From Brachionus manjavacas (lineage: Eukaryota > Rotifera > Eurotatoria > Ploima > Brachionidae), in NCBI GenBank assembly GCA_019054805.1, contig JAHQIY010000006.1, positions 6,324,001-6,388,000 on the forward strand: a stretch of 64,000 nucleotides of DNA, in the 5' to 3' direction. Of the stretch, positions 30,281-41,194 are shown one piece after another; positions within the stretch are counted from its first letter, which is position 1; each line of letters opens with the position of its first letter. Both the position numbers and the translations under genes were made by a program. The notes under the pieces are model-generated. The model was not told the DNA's origin and made no database searches. It worked only from the letters and a program-made list of their open reading frames with translations.

Positions 30281-31790
30281 AAGTTAAATTATGATTCTTA
30301 TTTGAAAAGTGTTTCAAAATAATTTAAAATAAAAAAACTTGAATAGAGATTTAGGATTTTTTAAAGTCTTTATTGTATAAATATTAAATTAAGAACAATT
30401 TAGTTTACATTTATATTTAGATTTTAAATTGCTTATTAACTTAATTAAGAGCATTTTGATTTAAAGAATATTCATGACCGATCCAACCTAGAAATTCAAA
30501 CAATTTTTTCTCAAAAATTTCATATTGTATTTTCGCAACAACTAGATATACAATTAAAAATTTCGTTCTTTTTAAAGAACAGTGGATTATAGGCAAAAAA
30601 GCATAGACATTGAATCACAGTCTTAGCTTGTCATAGTAAATGATCTTCATCAAATTTAATTATTATAAAAATAAAAATTATGTAAGCTATGGCAAGCCAG
30701 TTTACGAAGATGGCCTACCAGTAGGTCGGAAGCACATTGCACTATACAAGGAATATTACAGAATTAGAAAAACTTTTGAGATTTTTATTTAAATTTCAAA
30801 AAATTTTTAAATAAAAGTTTCAATGATTGTCAAAATCCTGAAATAACATATCTTCCCATTTCTGATCGCGATTTTATATTGAAAAAATTTTTGAATTCAA
30901 AAATTTACTTTTTCTAATTATTGAACTTATTTCTAAATTTTGAATTAATTTAAAAATCTAATGTTTATTATTTTTTGGCTAGAATTAAAGACGAAAATTG
31001 TTCATTATTAGTGGAGCACAAGATATTTTTAAAATTTGTTTTTTGCAAAAGGTTAAAATAATTTTAAAATATGGTAAAAATAAATATTTTAGAAAAGTAA
31101 ACAACAGTTTAGGATATTTTAAATTTCTAATTTATTTTGGAAGTTTTCAATTTTTTTTTTAAATTAAGAAAAAGTGGTCAAAATTTTTTAGAAATTTAGT
31201 TGTCTACTACATTTGGAATATTAAAATACTGTGAAAAAGTTACGAAACGAAAATTGGATTTTAAAATTGTCTCTATTTTTTAGGGAGGGTCAAAAAATAC
31301 TGAAAATCAGTTTTGATCCTTTGGAAGTATACTTTAACAAACTTATTTTCAAAAGCAAAAATTAATTATCTGAGTATTAATTTAATTAAATTCTATAAAA
31401 TTTATCAAGGTTTATAGTTAAGATTATAAATGATCAAAAAAAAAGATAATTTATTTTTTAAGAAAATTTAAATACAAAAAAAAAATTTGGCACACAACTA
31501 TATATTTAATTATTGCTTCTGCAATTTATATTTGAATTGCTATGAGCCGTGAAGACCTGTTCAATTTTTTTTTAATTAAAAATCATACTGATCGTGGTTC
31601 AAAATTTTTAAAGAAAATTTAAAAAAGTTGAATTTTAGATAATTTAAAAAGGAAATAATTTAGTAGTCTTAAATTTTTATTAAATATTATCCTATATTTT
31701 GTAGATTTAATATTGATTTTAATAAATTATTTTATTTACTTTATTTTTTTTGTTCATTGGATTGATAAAACCCTCTTTTGACCTTAATGC
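30281..31790. other. AT-rich gap upstream of the RING gene
   Basis: No gene recognised. Contains the presumed promoter of the RING gene at its left edge. Most of it is A/T runs. Confidence 0.4.
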
Positions 31791-31858
31791 AGCACCAAAG
31801 AAGTACCAAAAAGGTTCGGTTTTTTCTTCTGTCACATCCAAGAACACACTTTATCAGG
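31791..31858 (+). other. orphan exon-like segment
   Basis: A 68-base segment rich in C and G relative to its flanks is preceded by TTGACCTTAATGCAG, a good acceptor, and followed by GTAATT, a good donor. One frame is open (KKYQKGSVFSSVTSK). No partner exon could be placed on either side, and a retrotransposon fragment begins about 30 bp later, so the host gene may have been disrupted or this may be chance. Confidence 0.2.
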
Positions 31859-31885
31859 TAATTTAAATTTTCGAAAGAGTTGAGC

Positions 31886-32230
31886 ATTATTGACTGGTAC
31901 AACTCGAATCTCACTTATTCGCTATCAGTTGAAGGTCCAGTCCAGAGGTATTCGGGGAGGAAAGCACAGGTTAGCGAAACAATTCACAAGGATCAGTCAT
32001 AGACAACACTTTTTGTCGAATAGAGTGATGGACAATAGGAATCGATTACCGACTGGCATAATTTCAGTAGACAAAAAAGGCAATTTTAAAAAGAAGATTG
32101 ATGACTTTTTCAAGTCAAACAAGAAATAAGCAAATTTTTGTTATTTAAACTCGTTTTAGCTACCATAGTGAGACCCTAGTGTCTTGCTCTGCAGGATAAA
32201 ACCTGTCGTAGCCTATTATTATTAATTTTT
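31886..32230 (+). pseudogene. CR1-like LINE C-terminus with 3' UTR
   Basis: The frame ending at 32129 reads RISHRQHFLSNRVMDNRNRL then ISVDKKGNFKKKIDDFFKS. It is the 'h.ffs.Rvv..WN.Lp......v..FK..lD.f' ending of CR1-like ORF2. The 3' UTR ends with ATAAAACCTGTCGTAGCC and a short (TTA)n tail at about 32215-32230. The 5' end is truncated within the RT C-terminal region. Confidence 0.65.
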
Positions 32231-33271
32231 AAAATAAAAAAGTTAAATAAAATTACGAGTTTAATTAAAATTAAAAAATAATTAACTAATGGAATTTTCG
32301 TGACGGCATCTCGGATTCAATAGAGCTTTGTTTGAATAACTTAAGATTTAAATCCTTTCAAAACCTTCTAAACGAACTAATCAAACCAAGGTAGATCAGT
32401 TCACTTCTTCTGGTCCAAAGGAGTTTATATTTATATAAGATATTATCTAACCTGTCTGAATTTATATCCTACTTCAGAAATAATCTCTACGCGATTAAAC
32501 AGGAATTTAATTAAAAATAAAATTTTAAAACATATTCTGAGAGTAAAAAGGAAAAAGAAGTTTTGATTGCATGTAAATTATTTCTTTTTAATAAGAACTA
32601 AATTTTCGAAAATATTTTAATAGCGAAAAAGATTTTAAAAACGAAAATTTTGGAAAAGTTTCCTCATGATCCAAACCAAGCAATTGAATTTTGTAAAAAA
32701 GAAGATAAAAATAAATTTTCGGAAATAAAGGAGTGTTTTTTTGAAAGAATTATTTTGCAGCTTAAAATGTATACTTTTAACTACAATTAAAAATAAAAAA
32801 TATAAAATTACCAAAAAACCTTGTGTCAAAGCAGAACTGTATAAACATTAATTTAAAATCTCATAAATTTAATCGAAATCAAATCTAAACAGCTTCAATT
32901 TAAATTAATTAAATTTAAAAATATTTTCAGAAAAAACTAAAATTCCTAAACTTTTAAATTAAATATTTTATTTGATTATTTCCCTTTTTATTTTTTATTC
33001 AATATTTTTCACCAAAATGAATATTAAGTTACGAAAATTTTAATAAATTTTTTTTTTATTTTAGCAAAAAATTAAAAAAACCAAGTCGAAATTTTATTCC
33101 ATTTTAGTTTTCACGTGACTTAACACAATTTTGCATAAATTTTGATAAAATCATTATTATAAAAAATCATTACTAATAATTAAAAATACCTTTTTATTTA
33201 ATTTTATAAATAATCCAAAAAATTTTAAATCCCATTTTTTAATATAAACAAATTTTTTTTTAAGGCTATCG
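32231..33271. other. AT-rich gap, possible LINE trace at 32290-32470
   Basis: Bases 32295-32400 read DGISDSIELCLNNLRFKSF in one frame, possibly a retrotransposon trace, but no motif is decisive. The remainder is A/T runs. Confidence 0.3.
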
Positions 33272-34561
33272 GTTTTTTGATACCTCTCATTTATTAAAAG
33301 TTACCTCTAATTTGTTATAAAATACCTCAAAATATTAATAAAAGTGTCAAAAAAAAATGAAATAACTCTTTTAATTAAAAAAAATACCTATTTATTAAAA
33401 AATCAAACAAATTATATAAATGTCTATCTAATTGATTAAAACCTCTCTATTTAATTAAAAATCCATCTAATTAATTAATTTTCAGCCTCAAAAATTTATA
33501 TAAAAAGGGTTGTATTTGATATTTTGATTAATCGAAATTAAAAAACTTCAAAATGAGTTTGGATCAAGAAAATACTCTCTCAGAGGAAGTATTATTGGAA
33601 AACGAAATAGACGATACCCAAGATGACGAAGAAGAAATTTTTGTTAAAAATAAGCGTGGTAAAGGTAAAGTAAACGAATTCTACAAAGATTATGATACTT
33701 TTGAAATTTTCCAACAAGAAATGAAATCAAAAAATATCGGTGATACGTTATGGAATTATACAGGCTTAACATGAATGACGCCTATGGATGGAATTGCTTG
33801 AACAAAACAATACAAACATCGATACCTGGAACAGATTATTTTTATGTTAAAGAAAGTCTTTTTTATGATCTTAGTCGTAATGATGGAAAAGAATATGAGC
33901 AAAAATTGACATCAAAAAGTTGGTCAACATTTGATATTATGATAAAGCATTTATCTAGTATAAATCGTATTTCCATCAATATAAATAATTGGAGAGAAAC
34001 AACGTGTACTTGCTCAGATTGGCAAAAGAATTACAAGTGTAATCATCAAATTGCAGTTTGTGCAAGGCTAAAAAAATGTGCATTTGACATTGTTGCTATG
34101 GATTTACCAATTCAACCGAATCGTAAACGTGGTGCCCCAGAAAAAAATAAACCAGCTCTAATAATACAACCATCAGATACAGTTGGCGGTGGTGGAGATC
34201 CAAAAGGCATCTCTTATGATTATGATGATATAACCGAAGTTTTGCCTAATAATCAAAAAAAACAAAAAGCGTTCAATCAAGAATCTACTCAAAATAATGA
34301 ATCTAAAACATGTGAAAAATGTGGCTTAATTATGAAAAAAAAAAGATACTTTTATTGTGATATTTTTTAATTTTTTTTATTTTTAGAGGTGAGTATTAAC
34401 TTTTTTTGCGGTTTTATAATGAAATTGCTTTCTTTTTTTATTAATTGATGTAATTTTTTTTTATTTGAATACTTTTTTTATATTTTGCTACTTTTTTAAT
34501 AAAAAAATAGTCTTTTATTAAATTTGAGGTAAGTTTTAATAAATTTGAGGTACTAAAAAAC
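33272..34561 (+). mobile_element. non-autonomous MULE-like element with keyword arms
   Basis: The left end reads GTTTTTTGATACCTCTCATT and the reverse complement of the right end reads GTTTTTTAGTACCTCAAATT, both followed by TATTAAAA-TTACCTC. The word TACCTC recurs about five times in the left arm, and its reverse GAGGTA or GAGGT three times in the right arm, each spaced by T/A runs such as TTTATTAAAA. Between the arms lies a gene that joins an N-terminal and a C-terminal (SWIM) segment without a DDE domain. Confidence 0.75.
33553..34370 (+). pseudogene. MULE protein derivative: N-terminal segment plus SWIM zinc finger
   Basis: An ATG at 33553 opens an acidic segment, then KRGKGKVNEFYKDYDTFEIF and NIGDTLWNYTG, similar to the DNA-binding start of MULE-type proteins. 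The frame shifts near 33765 and continues to 34370. That part holds the SWIM motif TCTCSDWQKNYKCNHQIAVC (C-x-C...C-x-H) and the basic tail LPIQPNRKRGAPEKN, and ends with a CEKCG pair. The catalytic DDE region that should lie between the two is absent. The long frames suggest a fairly young element. It could still be expressed as a DNA-binding protein. Confidence 0.65.
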
Positions 34562-35216
34562 TTTATTTCTTTTTTTAATACAATTTAACATTTATGCGTC
34601 ATAGAAATTCTGTTTCTTGATTTCTTAGTTATGAAAAATTTTAAAAAATGGCAAATCTGGTTAAGTTCCAAATCTGATCGTCAGATTTTTACTGAACCAT
34701 CCTATGTTTTTATTCAAATTTCTTCCAAACAAAACAAATGCCTTGGAAATAAATCATGCATAACTGGCAACAAATAATCCAACTATTTTAGATAGTAAAA
34801 ACTAATTTTCTAGAAAACTACACTCAAAAGAGTAGCTCGGTAAAACAAACTCGACAATTTATAACTTTAAAAATGCAACTAATTTTTAAAATTTGAAAAA
34901 AAAGTCTAAGCTTGAAAAATTTTCTTTCTCGTATACAAACACTTGAATTGTAGTCGAAAATCGACTTTAAAATAGAAAAAAAAAGCAAAGCTAAAAGCAT
35001 CAAGAGACTACGACTGGTTCTTTCTCTATTTTGCCATTATTTGCTCAAAATTTCTCTTTGTACAGCTACTTTCTTATTTCTATTTTCAATCCTTAAACAA
35101 AATTTAGCAAAATGTGCTTGAGGTGTAAGCTAAGCAACTAGTTATGAAACACTCTGCGTTTCTTTGGCCTAATCTGAACTTAAGAATCTTAAAAAATACA
35201 TTTAGAGTAGCAAAAA
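34562..35216. other. 5' flank of the 4E-T-like gene
   Basis: AT-rich with pyrimidine tracts at 35015-35095, probably the promoter and 5' UTR of the following gene. No other feature recognised. Confidence 0.4.
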
Positions 35217-37742
35217 ATGATTGAATCAAGCTCCGAGACAAGCAGCATGAATCAGATAGAGACCTCGAACTATGTTTCGGCGGAGTCGTCGCCCAGCCTC
35301 ACTCAGTCCTCTTCATCGCAATCGCTTCGCTCCAATTTGTCTCTGAACCAGGACGAGACGATGCGCAACAAGCTAGGACACTCCATTTCCATTTCATCGC
35401 TTCTTGGCAACAAGAACCTGGCCCCGGTCAGCTCTGCCACCAGCCCACAAAAGCCTGTCTGCAGCTCGACCTCCACAAACGCTCTGGACAAGCTGTTCAC
35501 TAAGCACAGCGAGACAGCCTCCGAGTTCCAGAGTCTGCCGCCCACTTTGGTGCCCGGCAGCGCCAAGCAAGCCAACGAGATCGAAAAGGACCTGCTGAAC
35601 GACTCGTTGAACCAAAAGACCCACGGCCAAACTCTACACGACTTTGTCAAGAACACAGTGACCAGTCTCATTGAGAACACGGTCAAAACTTCAATCGAAG
35701 AAATGACCAAGGAGGTCAAAGAGGAAAAGGAAAAGAATCTGGCGGCCAAATTGATGCCGAGTCTCTTTCCGGCCGTGTCATCCAGCAGCCCCAATCCGGC
35801 ATGCAGTCCTTTCCATTTTTTGCTAGACAGCGCCAAACAAGAGCCAAATGCGCCCAAGTCGCCAAATCAGCAGCCAAAAGTAGTGTCCACTTTGTCACCT
35901 AATGGATCAACTATTCAGGACGCGGTGAGCATCTTTAATGCGGAGGAGCAAAAAAAAAAATCGTGTGTTATTGACAAGCTGGCTCACTTGGACCACAAGG
36001 AACACGAACAAGAAGACCCGGTCTTGAGCGCCTGCAAGACCAGCTCGAACACAAGCAAAGCAGTCAAGTCGACGATTGGGACAGCTCAGCACATGACAGT
36101 GCCCGAGTCTTCTCAAGAGTTTTGTAGAAATTTGAATCTAAATTTGGCGGCAGCAAACGCGTCCACTGTTCCGCTTGTGGTCGAAAGCAGCAAGAAAACG
36201 TCGGAGAATCAGAGATTTACGTGCAATGCGTCCACTAGTTCTATCCACAACGACCTGAAGCTGATCCTGGAGAGCACCAAACAAGTGCAGAGGCAAGAGC
36301 CGCATGCAGCAGGCAAAGAGCAGCGGGAAAAGGCCAAACATTTGGAGGGCAATGTGATGAAATTGGTCAGCATGATGAAGCAGATGGCCGAGAGCAAGGA
36401 CAAGCCGGGTGAGATGGTGGTGGGCGACGAGGCCGGCAAGTACAGATACACCAAAGAGTTTTTGCAGCAGGTCAGAAGCGACAGAGCTTTGTTCATTGAG
36501 AACATAAGCCCGGAAATATTCAAGGCCTATTGCTACTGCATGAGCGGCAAGTACTGGGACCCGGAAAAGTATTTTGACATAGTGCAATTTTCTGGCGACT
36601 ACGAGCGGATCGTGCACCAAAACCAAGCGCACAAGTCGAAAAAAAACCCCAAGGAAAAAAAGTCCAAGGGAAGCAAGGCGCTGGACTCGAGCAAAAGCGC
36701 CAAGGAGAACATCATGCAAAGTCTCGGCCTGAACAAACCAACCGAGCCAAAGCAAGCCGACCGGCTTATCATGGGCATGCTGAAAAAACACCCGGAACAA
36801 AAGCCGGACCCGAGCAAACAGCTCAATTTGATGGACATGCTCGCCAACAAGCCCAAGAATTCCAACATACTAGCCGAGTTGTTTTCGCACAATGCGCACC
36901 AGCCCAAACACCAGCCGGTCATTCTGACAGCCCAGGAGCTCGAGCTCAGCCAGATTAATCGTCCGGCCAACCGACTCTTCACTAGTTTGAATCAAACGCC
37001 AGACTTGGCCGCCAAATTGAAGAGCCCCAACAGCTGTGGCAGCAATAGCTGCGCCAGTGAGTGCTCGAGCGCGAGCAGCGACGCGGCCAACAATAGCCAG
37101 GCGTACAAGCAGTTGATTAAGAATTTGAACAATCATCCGCTGTGCACGCCGTCGGCGGTGCCGGCGCGCGGCTTCGACAGCGTTCTGATGAAGCTGCAGC
37201 AGAAAAAACACGAAAACAGCGTTCAGACAGCGGCGCAAAATTTGGCCAAGGACGGCACCAATTTGCTCAAGCAGCTGCTGCACTTGAAAACCGAACAGGG
37301 CGAAGAGAAAAAACAAAAGCAAAAAAAAAGTCACCACGCCAAGCAACACAAGCCGAACAAACAGGAGTTGATCACTTCGGTGGAGTCCACTGTCACTACC
37401 ACCACCACCACTACCATAACCCAGACACAATTTCCAGCCGTCAATCCGCATGAAAAGCCCTTTCAAAATATGCCTGCCAAGTCCAATCAGCTAGAAAATT
37501 TGCTCAGCAAAATGAAACAGCCCGCACTGGAAGCCAAACAAGAGATAAAAACTGAAAAAGAACACTTCAACTCGTTGTTGAACAAAATAACGAGTCATTC
37601 ACAGCCTGCCAAGCAGCCAAACGAGTCCCAAAGCATTCTAAAATGGTTCAGTGGCTTGAATAATTCGCAAAATTTGTCCAAGCCCAATTTTTCAGTCAAA
37701 ACTCTATCCGAAGTCGAACTAATGTCCGGTCATTTTCCATAG
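35217..37742 (+). CDS. 4E-T-like (eIF4E transporter-like) low-complexity protein, intronless
   Basis: An 841-residue single-exon frame with clearly higher GC than its surroundings. It is Ser/Gln/Asn/Lys-rich and mostly disordered. Residues 411-452 read YTKEFLQQV, a spacer, then GKYWDPEKYFDIVQF. Animal 4E-T (EIF4ENIF1) has 'YTKEELL' (the eIF4E-binding YxxxxLphi) about 25 residues before 'WDPEKW', so the pair is diagnostic-looking, though here it is mid-protein rather than N-terminal and the phi position is Gln. Later short Leu-rich segments (LIMGMLKKHP, LNLMDMLANK, NILAELFS) could be partner-binding helices. Known role of the family: binds eIF4E and DDX6 in P-bodies and represses mRNA translation. 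Start chosen as the first ATG; AATAAA at 37951-37956 is a good polyadenylation signal. The family call is moderate. Confidence 0.65.
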   Translation: MIESSSETSSMNQIETSNYVSAESSPSLTQSSSSQSLRSNLSLNQDETMRNKLGHSISISSLLGNKNLAPVSSATSPQKPVCSSTSTNALDKLFTKHSETASEFQSLPPTLVPGSAKQANEIEKDLLNDSLNQKTHGQTLHDFVKNTVTSLIENTVKTSIEEMTKEVKEEKEKNLAAKLMPSLFPAVSSSSPNPACSPFHFLLDSAKQEPNAPKSPNQQPKVVSTLSPNGSTIQDAVSIFNAEEQKKKSCVIDKLAHLDHKEHEQEDPVLSACKTSSNTSKAVKSTIGTAQHMTVPESSQEFCRNLNLNLAAANASTVPLVVESSKKTSENQRFTCNASTSSIHNDLKLILESTKQVQRQEPHAAGKEQREKAKHLEGNVMKLVSMMKQMAESKDKPGEMVVGDEAGKYRYTKEFLQQVRSDRALFIENISPEIFKAYCYCMSGKYWDPEKYFDIVQFSGDYERIVHQNQAHKSKKNPKEKKSKGSKALDSSKSAKENIMQSLGLNKPTEPKQADRLIMGMLKKHPEQKPDPSKQLNLMDMLANKPKNSNILAELFSHNAHQPKHQPVILTAQELELSQINRPANRLFTSLNQTPDLAAKLKSPNSCGSNSCASECSSASSDAANNSQAYKQLIKNLNNHPLCTPSAVPARGFDSVLMKLQQKKHENSVQTAAQNLAKDGTNLLKQLLHLKTEQGEEKKQKQKKSHHAKQHKPNKQELITSVESTVTTTTTTTITQTQFPAVNPHEKPFQNMPAKSNQLENLLSKMKQPALEAKQEIKTEKEHFNSLLNKITSHSQPAKQPNESQSILKWFSGLNNSQNLSKPNFSVKTLSEVELMSGHFP

Positions 37743-37950
37743 CTGTTAATTTCTATTAGCCAAATTTTTTTTTCACCTTTTTATCATAGGTACTCTATTT
37801 TATATTTATTTATAAAAAAAAAAACAAAAACAAAACAAGCTCATTTGAAAATGAAAGTTTTTTTTTAAATTTTAGATAAAAAAACTCCATGAAAACGTTT
37901 ATTTTGTTATATTTATTTTAATTTATTTTTTTAGAATCTTTTTTTTAGAG

Positions 37951-37956
37951 AATAAA
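37951..37956 (+). terminator. polyadenylation signal AATAAA
   Basis: AATAAA lies 209 nt after the stop codon of the 4E-T-like gene, in an AT-rich 3' UTR. Confidence 0.5.
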
Positions 37957-37977
37957 ACCTATTTAAATGCAAAAGTT

Positions 37978-38580
37978 TATTTTTACTTGATCTTTTCTGG
38001 AAATTCATCAAAAAAACAGGATCTTGTTCTAAATCTTCTTGGTAAAAAAATCCCATACTGTGATTCTCCAATTTTTATAGGTACAAAATTTGATGAAAGC
38101 TTATGCTTTAAGTCCCAAGTCGAGTTTATCCCGTCTAGGTGTCAAGGTAGACTAAATATTATCAAAATTCTGTCCCATAAATCTTGGAAACTAAATGGTT
38201 AAACTTTAATAGGGCTCTATAATGCTCTCATAGGCTCAATTATAGATTATAGTTTTTTTATTATAAACATAGTTTCTAAAACAAATATCCCAAGGTTACA
38301 ATCAAGTCAATATACCATCTTCCCTTTGACACCCAGTCGGAAATTTTCGATAAATTTCTTGAAGAAATTAAATTAGATACACAAAAGTTAAGGCTAGAAA
38401 AATTGTTTATTAGATACTTGAAAAATTGTTTCAGCCACAAAAAAACTTGATAGCCAGGCTTTCCAAAGAATACGTGGATGTCTTTGCTGAAAGCTCAAGA
38501 ATACCCGACTTTAAAACTCCCTTGTCACTTATCTTGTGGAAAGTTCAAAGATTGTAACATTTCAAAAATGTATTTGTCAT
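37978..38580 (+). pseudogene. Jockey-like LINE fragment
   Basis: The frame 37987-38202 reads IFIGTKFDESLCFKSQVEF then GRLNIIKILSHKSWKLNG, and frameshifted continuation gives LYNALIGSIIDYSF. It matches the post-RT block of the copy at 24207-25128 (FLGLYFDESLCFDKQI, RLNIIKILSSKNWKLN). Several stops and frameshifts follow. It starts about 20 bp after the polyadenylation signal of the 4E-T-like gene. Confidence 0.65.
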
Positions 38581-38894
38581 TTTGTTCTTTTTGAAATTAT
38601 CTAATCTCTAACTCTATTTAAAATTTTTTTCTATCAATGGAAAAAGGAGTTTGATTACTCGGAGCCATTTAAAAATTTATTAATTTATTATTTACATATG
38701 TATCCAATGTTGAAATGACATTGAAAAGTGCCATGTTCCAGATATTTTTTTCATGTTCAAGAAAAAAAATAATTTCAAGTTAATTTTTCAAGCATTTTTA
38801 TATTTGCAATTAAATTTTTTAGCGAAACAGAATGAGTTTAATTTTCATTTGGAAAATTGAAAAAAATATTGAAAATTCTTTTTAAGTTTTTAAA

Positions 38895-38931
38895 TAATTT
38901 GTTTATTTGTACCAAGCTAATGCTCCTTCAG
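38895..38931 (-). repeat. solo 3' tail of the Jockey-like LINE family
   Basis: The minus strand reads CTGAAGGAGCATTAGCTTGG then TACAAATAAACAAATTA, the conserved 3' terminus of the family. Little or no upstream element sequence is recognisable, so it is a very short 5'-truncated insertion. Confidence 0.65.
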
Positions 38932-38996
38932 AATAAAAATAAATGACTAAAAAGAAAAAAAGATAGATATTCAATCTTTGAAAAAAAATTCTTGCT

Positions 38997-39373
38997 CTCA
39001 GGTTTTATGAACCATTAGTTCACCCAATTTTTTTGATCATGTTAAGGTGAACCAAAATAGAATTGTTACCCTTCCAACAGTCCTGAATACCCAAATGCGC
39101 TCTCTTCTTAAATCTTTGCCTCTAAACATAAATAATAAAATTAAAGAAAATTTAATTTAATTTTTCACCCTTCGTTTGTGTTTGACCTTCAGGAACAATT
39201 CATCCATTTTACTAATTTTACCTACTCCGCCAAACTTAAATTTTTATTTATCCTATAATTTTTTTAATCTTAATTTTTAATACTACATTTGCTTTTTTTT
39301 AAATAGATGAAAAAATTTCAAATTAAGTGAACAATTTTTAGATTAGGTGAACAAATAGTTGATAAAACCTGAG
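38997..39373. mobile_element. MITE with CTCAGGTTTTAT termini
   Basis: Left end CTCAGGTTTTATGAAC and reverse complement of right end CTCAGGTTTTATCAAC, followed on both sides by GTTCACC words. Arms repeat GGTGAAC/GTTCACC. The 200-bp core is not coding. The same GGTGAACAA word recurs at 60448-60860, suggesting a related element there. Confidence 0.6.
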
Positions 39374-40680
39374 AAAAAACTAGACCCGAAAAATTTTATT
39401 TTTTTCTTTTTAAATTTTGACTTTAGTGATAATTGGCTTTTGTTTGATGCATTTTAACAGAAACTTAATTTATGAAAAATGAAAAACAGAGTTTGGATAA
39501 GTTTTTTAAGTTACAAATATTATCTTAAGGATCACCATATCAAAAACTCAAAGTCAAAATTTATAAAAAAATAACAAAGTTTTTCATGCTTGAAGTATAA
39601 ACTTAAAATTATTTTTTTCTTGAAACTGAAAAAAAATTTGAAACATCGCACTTTTTTAATGTTATTTCAAAAAATTCTAAAAATCAACTGTTTTAAATTT
39701 GGCGATTTACGTAAAATTACATGTCAATAATCTCAAATTTTAGTAATTTGGCGAAAAATTTAATAAAATAAATTTAAAAAATCAGTACGGTATGTGAAAT
39801 TCCAATACCATAGCAAAATTTTATAAAATTAAATTTTTGTTTTTCAACTTTTTTTTTCACTTGGTTTAGACAATTTTAGATTTAAATTTAAAAATATTGA
39901 TATTAGCAATTATTACTTCATATGTGTGGCAAAAACTAAATACCTTTTATGTCATTTAAAAAAATGCAGGATATTCTCTTTTAGCCTTTTTGTACAATGT
40001 TTTAAAAGTGTTGAAAATCGAAGTGTTTTTGATTCATTATTTGAAATTATTTTTTTGGATAGTGCAAGGAAAGAGAAATATTGGAAGACCAAATTGAAGA
40101 TGACTTGGAGGAGACGTGTGGACGCCTTATGCTCTATTGGGAGTAGAAGAAGAAATTAAGTTATAATTTAGTTTCAATATCAAGGTACTAATTTGACTTC
40201 AAAATAACTTTTATTGGACTTTTAAACATGTCTGGACAAAAAAATTATTTAATTCTAAAAATTTCGATTAAAAATACAATTCCAACATAAGCTCCTTTAC
40301 ATTAACTTTATAAGCTCCTATACTAAATATAAATAAAAAAAAATCTCTACTTCCAATCATGGAATTAAATTCATTTCTTTATTTATTTTGATAGAAAAGA
40401 AAAATATCTGGATACCACAAATAAAACGGCACATTTTATTAAGCTTTATTGTTTTATATCAAAGGAAACTAATTAAAAAATTAACTCAAAAAGTAGGAAT
40501 TTTTGCTAAGAACAAAAACTCATTTTTTTGTAGAAAATAATATTTCTGTTGTATTTACATTTTTAATTTAAATTTCTGCTTAGAGTTTGTTATGTTTAGG
40601 AGTGAATCAAAGAGGGTTTTGTAATTTAAATTGTTTCTCTAGGAACTTTGAAGCAGAAAGTCCTGGATCTCGTTAGCTAT
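39374..40680. other. AT-rich gap with a possible RTE-like trace
   Basis: At about 40055-40159 frames give GKRNIGRPN and then KMTWRRRVDALC, which recalls the 'GRPk..WrR.ve.d' end of RTE-type LINEs, but it needs a frameshift. The rest is A/T runs. Confidence 0.3.
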
Positions 40681-41175
40681 TAATTCATGGTTTTGCTTGG
40701 TGGTGATAATTTTTGAAAAAAAGCTTGTTTGCTCTGTAATCGATCAAGTCGATTCTAAGCTCCTTGTGGATTGTTTTGATACTTGTCCTCAGTGGAAAAT
40801 ATTTGATGATTCTCAAGGCCCAATTTTGCATATTTTTTATTTTCTGAGTCCCTGATTGAAGTATTATAAAACAGTAGTCAAATAAAGATCTTATGACTGA
40901 CATAAATAAAGTTCTGTTGATTTTAAAAGAGGATTTCCACTTAAAATTTTTAATTTTTCTGATTAGGGTATATATTGGAGATTTGTTTTGAATTGATAGT
41001 TTTCAAATGTGCTTTGTATTTGATTTTAGGATATATCGGAATACTAAGGAATATTGGATTAGGGTCGAGAGGAATATGTGAGTTCCCGATTCTTATTTTC
41101 ATTTGATATGTTTTCCCATAATTTTTTACTAGCCTTGGATGCCCAAAAACAGAGTTCATCTGCGAACAAGGCTTT
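40681..41175 (-). pseudogene. non-LTR retrotransposon RT C-terminal fragment
   Basis: Minus strand from 41170: KALFADELCFWASK, an altered F-A-D-D box; then KLWENISNENKN; then RSLFDYCFIILQSGTQKIK, MQNWALRIIKYFPLRTS and HKELRIDLIDYRANKLFF. These are the ordered blocks after the RT catalytic motif in Jockey/I-like LINEs. Stops and frameshifts lie between 40905 and 41100. It is head-to-head with the RTE-like element that begins at about 41195. Confidence 0.6.
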
Positions 41176-41194
41176 TTTAAAAACAGGAGTAATA

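Noticed and set aside
35303-37466. Several antisense frames across the 4E-T-like gene
   Set aside because: The locally higher GC and codon use of the real gene leave the opposite strand open. None shows a domain or a better start.
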